From assembly GCA_964606695.1 (NCBI GenBank), contig CAZSHG010000046.1:1-8917 (forward strand): a stretch of 8,917 nucleotides of DNA. The letters run 5' to 3'. Positions within the stretch are counted from its first letter, which is position 1; each line of letters begins with the position of its first letter. Positions 6,401 to 8,917 of this stretch are shown in pieces. The notes under the pieces are model-generated. The model was not told the origin of the DNA and did no database searches. It was given only the letters and a program-made list of their open reading frames with translations. Origin of the DNA: CAZSHG01 sp964606695 [NCBI: uncultured bacterium]. Its GTDB lineage: Bacteria > UBP14 > UBA6098. Both the position numbers and the translations under genes were made by a program.

Positions 6401-8542
6401 GAAGCAACCGGCGATTGCAGTTGGAGTTTTACCCTCGAAGACATCCCCGGCTCAGATTGCGTCTGGGATTCCGTCGCGTGGACTGTCGAATCGTTCTACG
6501 AACAACCGGTGGACACGTCGATATTCGAAAATTCCCTCGATTTAACTATTCACGGCACCGACTCGGTGGAATTATGCGCCACCGCAAGCACCGGTTGCGT
6601 CGATTCGTATTACTGCTCCTTCTCGATTTGCACCACGCTGACCTGCTTCAACGAATTGTGTTGCACGCTGGAAATCGAGACCGTGGACGATACGATATGT
6701 TACGGCGAGACGGCTTATCTGTGCGCAATTCTCCTGGGCGATGACTGCCCCGACATCGATACGTTGCCCTCCGAATGGACGGTCGATGGCAACATTGTCG
6801 GCACGGACTTCTGTGTCGAAGATACTCCCGAAAGCACCACAACCTATTGCTACAATTCCAGTTACGAGAATGAATTCGGCGACATCTGCGTCCTTTCCGA
6901 CTGCAGAACGATCCATGTCGTCCCGCAACCGCCGGATATCTGGCCGGATGTCGAATACGTCCCGCTGGGCGAGGCTCTCGAACTGCCCATTCCGTGCGGC
7001 GAATTCGGCGACGGTTACATCCCGGACAGTATCGTCGTGCTCGAAGAAATAATCGGCGCGCCGGCGGAGACCGTGGGCGTCTATTCGCCCGGCGATTGGT
7101 GCGTTCTGCGCGAAACCTACACCGAGCCTGTAGCCACAGTGTTATGCTATGATTTCTTCGCCGAAGGTTGCGAATGGCTCAGCTTAGAATGTTGTTCGGT
7201 AATAACCTGCGACCTGCCGGAAGCGGAATTGACCATGCCCAACGGCGCGTGCCCCTCCGATGGCGAGGTCACGGTTTGCGTGCACAATCTGAACACGGAA
7301 ATCAGCATCGACGATATCCTGTGGAGCAACGGCACGGAGACAATCTGCACAGATATCGACGTCGAACCAATTATGACGACCTCCGGTGAATTCAACAGCT
7401 TCGCTCCGGAAACAGTATCCGCGCGTATTTGCCACGAATGCGGCGGCACGATGTCCTGTATTACTGAGACCCTTATTGTCGAGCCGACATATAATTTCTT
7501 TATCGATATTCTTCCACCGGGCGTTACCCCTGGAGACTCGATAAACACACGCCCCCACATCGATCCGCCTCCGCCGACAACGGTGGACAGCTTCATCGAC
7601 TGGTTCATCTTCGACGGCGATTCCATGTTACCATACGGCTCAACCCGCTACCCCGACGGCATCCGCGGCGCAACGAGCCTTTACGAAAAGACCATTTACT
7701 GTGCGAAATTCGACTACGATTACGGCGATTCGCGATGCGCAATAGTCGCCTGCGATAGCGTTTTCGTGCAGGATAGCCTGCTTACCGTCATCAAATCGCC
7801 CTGCGCGACGGAACCTGGAGCCGGCCCCGACCCCGACGGCTGGATGGAGGTCGATGGCTACCGCCGATACGCAACCTGCGAGTTCACATTCCCCGTGGAT
7901 CGCGATTGCATGACCATCTGCGCCAGCGACACGGACTTTGTAATGCCGACGGCATACGTCTTCGACCACTGGGAAACGTCGGCGGGAATCTACAGCTACG
8001 CATCATGCACAACATACTGCCCAACATCGCCCTACGACACGGTTTACGCCGTTTACGACACGCTCGACATGTGCGTCTATTTCGGTTCCGGCACCGGCGA
8101 AATGGATATCTCCATAGAGGAGATTCTCGTAGCCGACGATTCGGTATTCTCAATGGACAATCTCATCGAGCCACGAAGCTTTGTCCTGCAAAACTGCGGT
8201 GAATGCTCGCTGGACATCGCGCTAAAATGGGTTGACGCGGAAAATATATCCGATTACGACTGCCCGCCGGTGGAAATTTCCAACTCGGCCATTCTCGATT
8301 ACAACGAAATCGGCATTCGCGGGAGAATGACGCCGGATAGCCTACCGGAAGATTTCGCGATCATTCGAAGCGATTACACCAGCGTCATCGAACCGGCTGA
8401 AATACCCTTCGCGCCCGGAGATGAGATGCACCTGTTCATCGGCATCGCGTCTCCGCCGGATTATCACCCATGTTATCCCGGCGACTCCGAATTCCAATAC
8501 CGAATCGCGCTCAAGTTGAGATGGGGTATATACCTGCCGTAG
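500..8542 (+). CDS. Giant secreted modular protein: LVIVD propeller, LecA-like domain, Ig-like repeats, GATase1-like domain, Cys-rich tail
   Basis: A protein of 2680 residues from GTG 500, ending at TAG 8540-8542. Residues 1-18 form a signal peptide (basic VRK, hydrophobic core, likely cut C-F-A|A at 18/19). Cys16 does not sit in a lipobox. Domains in order: seven-blade LVIVD propeller 25-316; A1 322-413; LecA-like domain 424-588; B1 604-694; A2 702-801; second propeller-like domain 805-1031; B2 1045-1134; A3 1141-1241; B3 1254-1345; A4 1351-1449; B4 1466-1561; flavodoxin/GATase1-like domain 1563-1775; duplicated Cys-rich blocks 1787-2048 and 2055-2329; Ig-like 2332-2425; InlB-B-like repeat 2426-2528; C-terminal beta-sandwich 2530-2680. 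About 119 Cys and only about 18 Lys; very Asp/Glu-rich. No transmembrane helix, LPXTG or recognised sorting signal is visible at the C-terminus. No enzyme active site was recognised. Likely role: extracellular binding or structural protein (inference). The frame is uninterrupted. Confidence 0.95.
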   Translation: MRKFIFLISMSIPILCFAADSLNMSRIGYYDTEGIARSVVVNSPYSYLADAYSGLAIIDVSNPATPIYANVHNTPGEANSIFIYDTLLYLADMSGGLRLFNLADPLDPIQISRDTLYGTYTSVVARDRYAFCGLGWSGFTVIDFTDLSDPEEYGPITSLGGYVYSIAMDGDHAYLACGDGDLKIVDISDPLSCNVIGSMALSGSARDVYARRDTVFVASYTEGLHVINACDPASPVLISSFDSDGYASGVWAGDTSIFLADYNYGLRAISIYDPEHPTEKGYYRSVHNCLNVSVSDGYIYACFGNDGLYILDGGLQLIAPSAIDSVWIWEDCSPEPSSVHVCYELIDPEGDESDVYARMSSDGGATWDVPFITLFDTEGNLGEGVSPGVNCFGWSMGTDLPNRDDELFTVEISTSSPSIREMTVPGTACPYWAGMPYGTQITDWWGGDTIPAVAPIRIDIDASVDSIVLTASGAVAYGDTYPSHDPNGGSPTPTIPEYGELSGISYFTDCPIAGLMAVFLAPGIPDSTATPPQLSAFTSNPMLQQSVYIGSGPVRLIPPEGANRLFLGVNDHYRWQDNTGSFDVTAKIFDINSYSHFRASDSLDSKPPELAIDCPEETLIVGTSREITWTKSDRSSMNEPAELAFSKSPYRETYSSSDNNFMWNVSSDFVPDCTLTVTVQDSFCNATTDTCLLAVAEAALPCTAWVDSVWFTEETDCDERNVIELCYNLSASCPDSEFYISIRTSNDSGSTWTIEMDSVYDEDGDMGLVYPGTHCFNWEVGYDYPGIEGGDWAFEIGVSVNYDTFLVIDSIDVSEHPNYGRGLAYGDGYYFIYDSDVGWIYQTTCIECPAVDSFWAGTDNNCDIDYEDGYIYYADSSEGDCKRIRRINTSTGSNQRITALPEYASDIEGVQVIGDSLIVAWLGIPPDEPNMLLYLDLTDPFPITSWETLFVSDIGECSDAEGMTFAHGSVWASNDSGRIIEIDLDTMAYVGCYPVPNEDEGAEGLCYDGEYMWYHNYHGTGTMQIYKIKLWDSFVNSTVGYGPADTRPPRIGIDCPDSILAGESYNITWSVEDLFYADNPCSVHVFGCGDERHHYVTGSSVSWMSPWECPACTIVVATRDSFCNWSSDTCVTRVYEPAPPCSVFIDSVWFAQEINCDGRNVVEICYDFHSACPDSGYFATVLGSTNGGTSWSVEVDSIFDGEGDIGSGTMPGVHCFNWEADYDFPGWEGDDFSIRIDVAGHGYNDYSIATGTLDTDVPEISIDCPVDTLEVGVPYNFTWSIGDDYYMGNPCSVTVQGCGIWERHEVEGVLFMWTAPWACSTYSIIVATRDSFCNWGADTCEFTVTGEEMPCSAYVDTLWFAQETDCDDSSIVHICYNLISSCPESTYAVTVIGSEDDGEMWDVELSTLYDYAGDIGDSIFTGEHCFYWNAGRDLPDWEGDFAIKLELLTDDFDSLLDQWFANNSVDTDPPTITLACPETPIFAGDTLIWSWTIDDMFPVEDYFEIYLNWCAGETTFVLDSAGYQWVVPPEAEGCNVQFTVAGRDSFCNWEADTCWTQIDTTSLRCKVLIYSNSTNDGAYNIREFDSLVSTLEAQGNEVTAYDASDDITITSALLANYSQFWFIDSKNSLDTTLSSSEVTAIRNYIEGGRGVAVLADHHPYYTRDADYLLSHFDIEVAGSENHRAGSLCNSEIDFSTHYITRGLYQLACFTSEGRIEYTGDGDFTPIATYGGDTLQAALIDGGRLFVDASFFRYLDTYIPQCDGITLAENIACWIEPNGCGCEIESCMVEVTASAEDSTICLDESAVLSTSVSGASGAVTFDWWSSPSGYTSTLQNPTFGPLSEDTWFYVRATDEAECVDIDSIFVDVLFDEVRDTFMCLGDTMTFCESPICDSGGITRGAVTVTHEGMPVYGSIIMDEDSSCMDFIPLNVGEFIVCHENFYDIENDCCYDVCWHVTVCCMPHAELMTEATGDCSWSFTLEDIPGSDCVWDSVAWTVESFYEQPVDTSIFENSLDLTIHGTDSVELCATASTGCVDSYYCSFSICTTLTCFNELCCTLEIETVDDTICYGETAYLCAILLGDDCPDIDTLPSEWTVDGNIVGTDFCVEDTPESTTTYCYNSSYENEFGDICVLSDCRTIHVVPQPPDIWPDVEYVPLGEALELPIPCGEFGDGYIPDSIVVLEEIIGAPAETVGVYSPGDWCVLRETYTEPVATVLCYDFFAEGCEWLSLECCSVITCDLPEAELTMPNGACPSDGEVTVCVHNLNTEISIDDILWSNGTETICTDIDVEPIMTTSGEFNSFAPETVSARICHECGGTMSCITETLIVEPTYNFFIDILPPGVTPGDSINTRPHIDPPPPTTVDSFIDWFIFDGDSMLPYGSTRYPDGIRGATSLYEKTIYCAKFDYDYGDSRCAIVACDSVFVQDSLLTVIKSPCATEPGAGPDPDGWMEVDGYRRYATCEFTFPVDRDCMTICASDTDFVMPTAYVFDHWETSAGIYSYASCTTYCPTSPYDTVYAVYDTLDMCVYFGSGTGEMDISIEEILVADDSVFSMDNLIEPRSFVLQNCGECSLDIALKWVDAENISDYDCPPVEISNSAILDYNEIGIRGRMTPDSLPEDFAIIRSDYTSVIEPAEIPFAPGDEMHLFIGIASPPDYHPCYPGDSEFQYRIALKLRWGIYLP
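572..1447 (+). other. Seven-bladed LVIVD-type beta-propeller domain
   Basis: Residues 25-316 contain seven repeats of about 42 residues. Each reads roughly 'v.v.g.yaYlA....GL.iiDvsdP..P', for example YLADAYSGLAIIDVSNPATP, then FLADYNYGLRAISIYDPEHP, and a seventh that ends at LYILDGG. This is the LVIVD pattern (Pfam LVIVD), known in surface proteins of bacteria and archaea. The strand before blade 1 (RIGYYDTEG) resembles the one before blade 7 (KGYYRSVH), which suggests a ring closed by the N-terminal strand. Such propellers usually bind proteins or glycans; the partner is unknown. Confidence 0.88.
1463..1738 (+). repeat. Module A1 (beta-sandwich-like with Asp-box)
   Basis: Residues 322-413, the most diverged of four A modules. 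The shared pattern is 'VDSVW......VhiCYdL.......S.DGG..W.V.....DtEGdiG.gv.PG.hCF.W....D.P......F...i'. The segment SSDGGATW (360-367) is an exact Asp-box (S-x-D-x-G-x-T-W). I recall the same pattern, 'SDDGGATW...GDVG.GV.PGT...WDAG.D.P', in Ig-like modules of secreted proteins from Verrucomicrobia and candidate phyla, often beside formylglycine-generating-enzyme-like domains. Confidence 0.75.
1769..2263 (+). other. LecA (PA-IL)-like galactose-lectin-fold domain
   Basis: Residues 424-588. The end, LFLGVNDHYRWQDNTGSFDV, matches the calcium/sugar site of Pseudomonas LecA, which I recall as LIYNDVPGTYGNNSGSFSV. Asn570-Asp571 fit LecA Asn99-Asp100, Asp577-Asn578 fit Asn107-Asn108, and GSF is kept. 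The upstream stretch ASGAVAYGDTYPSHDPNGG fits LecA AAGWASYGPT...GPQGD, with Tyr477 at the place of ligand Tyr36. The loop between the two ligand pairs is one residue shorter than in LecA. The domain resembles the 'P.GA.RLFLG..D...W.NN.GSF.V' family common in exported proteins of environmental bacteria. Calcium-dependent glycan binding is plausible but not shown. Confidence 0.72.
2309..2581 (+). repeat. Module B1 (Ig-like, DSFCN signature)
   Basis: Residues 604-694. Opens PPELAIDCPEETLIVGTSRE and closes with DSFCNATTDTC. It is the most diverged B copy: it lacks the Trp of DSFCNW and the middle GCG cysteine. The DCP and SFCN/DTC cysteines are kept, which fits conserved disulphides. Confidence 0.75.
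2603..2902 (+). repeat. Module A2
   Basis: Residues 702-801. Starts CTAWVDSVWFTEETDCDERN and carries LCYNLSASCPDS, the Asp-box SNDSGSTW (745-752), DEDGDMG and THCFNW. Five cysteines (PC, TDC, LCY, SCP, HCF) are placed as in A3 and A4. Confidence 0.8.
2912..3592 (+). other. Second propeller-like domain inserted between A2 and B2
   Basis: Residues 805-1031. About five or six beta-rich repeats of 35-45 residues of the form 'GlaYgdGyyfiyDsd...iyqi', 'DIDYEDGYIYYADSS..Ri.rINtsTG', 'EGVQVIGDSLIVAWL', 'EGMTFAHGSVWASNDSGRI' (then IEIDLDT) and 'EGLCYDGEYMWYHN'. This resembles NHL/YncE/SMP-30-like propellers, not the LVIVD type at the N-terminus. It occupies the A-to-B linker, which in the A3-B3 and A4-B4 units is only about 12-17 residues long. 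The exact fold family is not certain. Confidence 0.6.
3632..3901 (+). repeat. Module B2
   Basis: Residues 1045-1134. Reads DTRPPRIGIDCPDSILAGES, then NPCSVHVFGCG, a W..PWECP stretch and ATRDSFCNW (Asp of DSF at 1120) with DTC after it. Clearly homologous to B3 along its whole length. The Ig-like fold is inferred from strand alternation. Confidence 0.82.
3920..4222 (+). repeat. Module A3
   Basis: Residues 1141-1241. CSVFIDSVWFAQEINCDGRN, ICYDFHSACPDS, an Asp-box variant STNGGTSW (1184-1191, Asn for Asp), GEGDIG, PGVHCFNWEADYDFPG. Closest to A2 and A4. Confidence 0.82.
4259..4534 (+). repeat. Module B3
   Basis: Residues 1254-1345. DTDVPEISIDCPVDTLEVGV, NPCSVTVQGCG, TAPWACS, ATRDSFCNW (Asp at 1330) and ADTC. 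The DNA encoding ATRDSFCNW also stays close to that of B2 (compare 3857-3874 with 4487-4504), which suggests fairly recent duplication or conversion. Confidence 0.82.
4550..4846 (+). repeat. Module A4
   Basis: Residues 1351-1449. CSAYVDTLWFAQETDCDDSS, ICYNLISSCPES, a degenerate Asp-box SEDDGEMW (1394-1401), AGDIG, GEHCFYWNAGRDLPDWEGD. Cysteine placement is as in A2 and A3. Confidence 0.82.
4895..5182 (+). repeat. Module B4
   Basis: Residues 1466-1561. DTDPPTITLACPETPIFAGD, NWC, a WVVPPEAEGC stretch, AGRDSFCNW (Asp at 1544), ADTC. It ends the four-fold A-B array and leads straight into the flavodoxin-like domain. Confidence 0.8.
5186..5824 (+). other. Flavodoxin-like / class I glutamine-amidotransferase-like domain, probably non-catalytic
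   Basis: Residues 1563-1775 change from Ig-like sequence to alternating beta/alpha. They contain the strand KVLIYSN, the helix IREFDSLVSTLEAQGNEV, a strand SQFWFIDSK, the helix SSSEVTAIRNYIEGGRG, the strand VAVLADHH and a late strand GGRLFVDASFF. The order fits the GATase1-like domains (DUF4350, GldG/ThuA-like) found in exported proteins. Where an amidotransferase has a Cys or Ser nucleophile elbow, this has LADHHPYY (Asp1656, His1657, His1658), so ordinary amidotransferase or protease chemistry is unlikely. The His pair could bind metal. The family is assigned from pattern only. Confidence 0.55.
5858..6643 (+). repeat. Cys-rich block 1 (Ig-like + C + D modules)
   Basis: Residues 1787-2048. 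First an Ig/PKD-like module of the gliding-protein type (DSTICLDESAVLSTSVSGAS, then a W...P.. region, about 1787-1869). Next a C module (CLGDTMTFC to HVTVCC, 1870-1959). Then a D module starting PHAELM (1960-2048). The same order recurs in block 2. The two blocks together hold about 41 cysteines in some 540 residues, so many disulphides are likely outside the cytoplasm. Confidence 0.65.
6662..7486 (+). repeat. Cys-rich block 2 (duplicate of block 1)
   Basis: Residues 2055-2329. Ig-like module DDTICYGETAYLCAILLGDD (2055-2142), C module from VPLGEALELPIPC to CCSVITC (2143-2237), D module from PEAELTM (2238-2329). Anchor points shared with block 1 are DSTIC/DDTIC, CLGDTM/PLGEAL, CCYDVCWHVTVCC/CEWLSLECCSVITC and PHAELM/PEAELTM. 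Identity is low, so the duplication is old. Confidence 0.6.
7775..8083 (+). other. Divergent InlB-B-type repeat domain
   Basis: Residues 2426-2528. The order 'LLTV..SP......G......Y........I.A......AYVFDHWETSAG......DTVYAVYD' fits the bacterial repeat family (InlB B-repeat, 'Y.F..W......D.TVTA.F'). It carries eight cysteines, which is unusual for that family but matches the rest of this protein. The preceding residues 2332-2425 look like one more Ig-like module (NFFIDILPPGVTPGDSI to CDSVFVQD). Confidence 0.5.
8087..8539 (+). other. C-terminal beta-sandwich-like domain
   Basis: Residues 2530-2680. Contains SFVLQNCGECSLDIALKW (2560-2577) and, near the end, IPFAPGDEMHLFIGIASPP before FQYRIALKLRWGIYLP. 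The layout 'f.l.N.G...ldi.lk......PG.d.f.l...' recalls C-terminal domains of exported proteins from candidate phyla. There is no hydrophobic helix, LPXTG or recognised type IX sorting motif, so how the protein is held at the surface, if it is, is not visible. Confidence 0.4.
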
Positions 8543-8588
8543 GGAAGGCCCCTGACCGTAGGAAACCCGTCTGGGCATGCCTCCAGCT

Positions 8589-8611
8589 TTGCGATTACCC
8601 GGTAATTGCGA
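8589..8611 (+). terminator. Possible 3' hairpin of the giant gene
   Basis: TTGCGATTA and TAATTGCGA can pair as RNA over 9 bp with two G-U pairs, around the loop CCCGG, 47-69 bases after the stop. There is no direct U-run. The nearest T-rich stretch (CCTTTTATTT) begins about 15 bases later. It may protect the 3' end or be a weak terminator. Confidence 0.3.
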
Positions 8612-8652
8612 GTTGCGAATAAATCACCTTTTATTTAATAGACACGATGTCT

Positions 8653-8671
8653 GCTTGCACCCCACGCAACC
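8653..8671 (+). repeat. GC-rich direct repeat, copy 1
   Basis: GCTTGCACCCCACGCAACC. Copy 2 at 8869-8885 is the same but lacks two bases (AC). Both keep TTGC...GCAA arms around a C-rich loop. Copy 1 has no good -10 at the proper distance. Confidence 0.55.
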
Positions 8672-8710
8672 GCCGTGTGTCTTACAGAGGGAAATGGATT
8701 GCCTCATTGC

Positions 8711-8728
8711 CGTCAGTTTAAACTGACG
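8711..8728. repeat. Perfect 18-bp palindrome
   Basis: CGTCAGTTTAAACTGACG is fully self-complementary with no spacer, and is followed by ATAATAAAAAAA. A dimeric regulator site or a remnant of a mobile-repeat end is possible. It is not a standard terminator: with no loop, about 4 central bases would have to open, and no T-run follows on either strand. Confidence 0.6.
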
Positions 8729-8801
8729 ATAATAAAAAAACAGCGAGACGCCGTTGAAGCCTCTTCCCACTCTCAACCCTCAACTCTCCCCTCCCATCGG
8801 T

Positions 8802-8820
8802 GGCTGAGCCTGCCGAAGCC
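8802..8820. repeat. REP-like extragenic repeat fragment
   Basis: GGCTGAGCCTGCCGAAGCC resembles, from memory, the widespread extragenic 'TGAGCCTGTCGAAG' repeat family (with GGCT...AGCC arms), which occurs in many unrelated bacterial genomes. This copy looks decayed: the left flank GGT has no matching ACC on the right. Confidence 0.45.
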
Positions 8821-8826
8821 CTATCT

Positions 8827-8845
8827 GGGTCGAAGGGTCGAAGGG
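8827..8845. repeat. Tandem GGGTCGAA units
   Basis: GGGTCGAAGGGTCGAAGGG is two and a part copies of an 8-bp unit, next to the REP-like fragment. It shares TCGAAGG with that repeat family, so it may be part of the same element. Confidence 0.5.
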
Positions 8846-8867
8846 TTTTTTCAAATCCCCGAAAAAA
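8846..8867. repeat. TTTTTTC / GAAAAAA inverted repeat
   Basis: TTTTTTC (8846-8852) and GAAAAAA (8861-8867) pair perfectly around AAATCCCC. It lies just upstream of the promoter-like pair and could mark the end of one transcription unit and the start of the next. A terminator role is not supported because no U-run follows the stem. Confidence 0.35.
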
Positions 8868-8870
8868 GGC

Positions 8871-8899
8871 TTGCACCCCGCAACCCCGCGAATTATATT
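8871..8899 (+). promoter_or_regulatory. Sigma70-like promoter reading out of the right edge
   Basis: TTGCAC (8871-8876) and TATATT (8894-8899) are exactly 17 bp apart, with a GC-rich spacer and AT-rich -10 area. Each hexamer is close to consensus. Transcription would start near 8906 and serve a gene beyond the window. The -35 lies inside copy 2 of the GC-rich direct repeat. Confidence 0.5.
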
Positions 8900-8917
8900 G
8901 TCATTCGATGATCGATG

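Larger units (their letters stand above)
8543..8917. other. Repeat-bearing intergenic region after the giant gene
   Basis: These 375 bases have no credible gene. They hold a hairpin (8589-8611), two copies of a GC-rich direct repeat (8653, 8869), an 18-bp palindrome (8711-8728), a pyrimidine-rich stretch with CTCAACCCTCAACTCTC (about 8771-8790), a REP-like fragment (8802-8820), tandem GGGTCGAA units and a promoter-like pair at the right edge. The ATG at 8908 could begin a gene outside the window, but no ribosome binding site precedes it. Confidence 0.75.

Noticed and set aside
7147-7626. A 159-codon open frame on the minus strand in the Cys-rich region
   Set aside because: Antisense to a well-supported coding region, with no start signal and no recognisable protein pattern.
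8694-8726. A 10-codon frame starting at ATG 8694, preceded by AGAGG
   Set aside because: Too short, the spacing to the purine run is only about three to four bases, and its stop lies inside the palindrome. Nothing beyond chance supports it.
8675-8911. A 78-codon open frame in the downstream intergenic region
   Set aside because: It runs through the palindrome, the REP-like fragment and the tandem units, and its translation looks random.

Overview
The window is almost entirely one very large gene for a secreted modular protein (GTG start at 500, stop at 8542, 2680 residues). To its left is the 5' end of a second secreted-protein gene on the opposite strand. An AT-rich divergent intergenic region lies between the two, and a 375-base repeat-bearing intergenic region follows the giant gene. 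No RNA gene, CRISPR array, transposase or phage gene was seen. The organism looks like an uncultivated bacterium of the FCB / candidate-phylum type. That is inferred from the LVIVD propeller, the 'ITYQGKLTD' N-terminal domain of the neighbour, gliding-type Ig/PKD-like modules and strong GGAGG ribosome binding sites. No marker gene fixes the phylum.

Layout: 1-139 (minus) is the start of a secreted protein that runs off the left edge. 140-499 is a divergent control region with a pair of similar ACCGGT-centred boxes and an 8-bp inverted repeat. 500-8542 (plus) is the giant gene. 8543-8917 is intergenic, with a hairpin, an 18-bp perfect palindrome, a REP-like fragment, short direct repeats and, at the right edge, a good sigma70-like promoter pointing out of the window.

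The giant protein reads, in order: signal peptide; seven-bladed LVIVD beta-propeller; four repeats of a two-module unit (A, a beta-sandwich-like module with an Asp-box; B, an Ig-like module with a DSFCNW signature). Between A1 and B1 is a LecA/PA-IL-like domain that keeps most calcium/sugar-site positions. Between A2 and B2 is a second propeller-like domain. Then come a flavodoxin/GATase1-like domain with no visible nucleophile, a cysteine-rich region built from a duplicated three-module block, another Ig-like module, a divergent InlB-B-type repeat and a C-terminal beta-sandwich-like domain. The protein has about 119 cysteines and only about 18 lysines, and is strongly acidic. This fits an exported, disulphide-stabilised surface or matrix protein.

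The two genes are divergent, both are exported, and both use GGAGG four bases before the start, so they may share control; their functions are unknown. The best candidate for something new here is the giant protein's architecture, not a multi-gene system. Domain assignments rest on motifs and recalled family patterns, not on searches.
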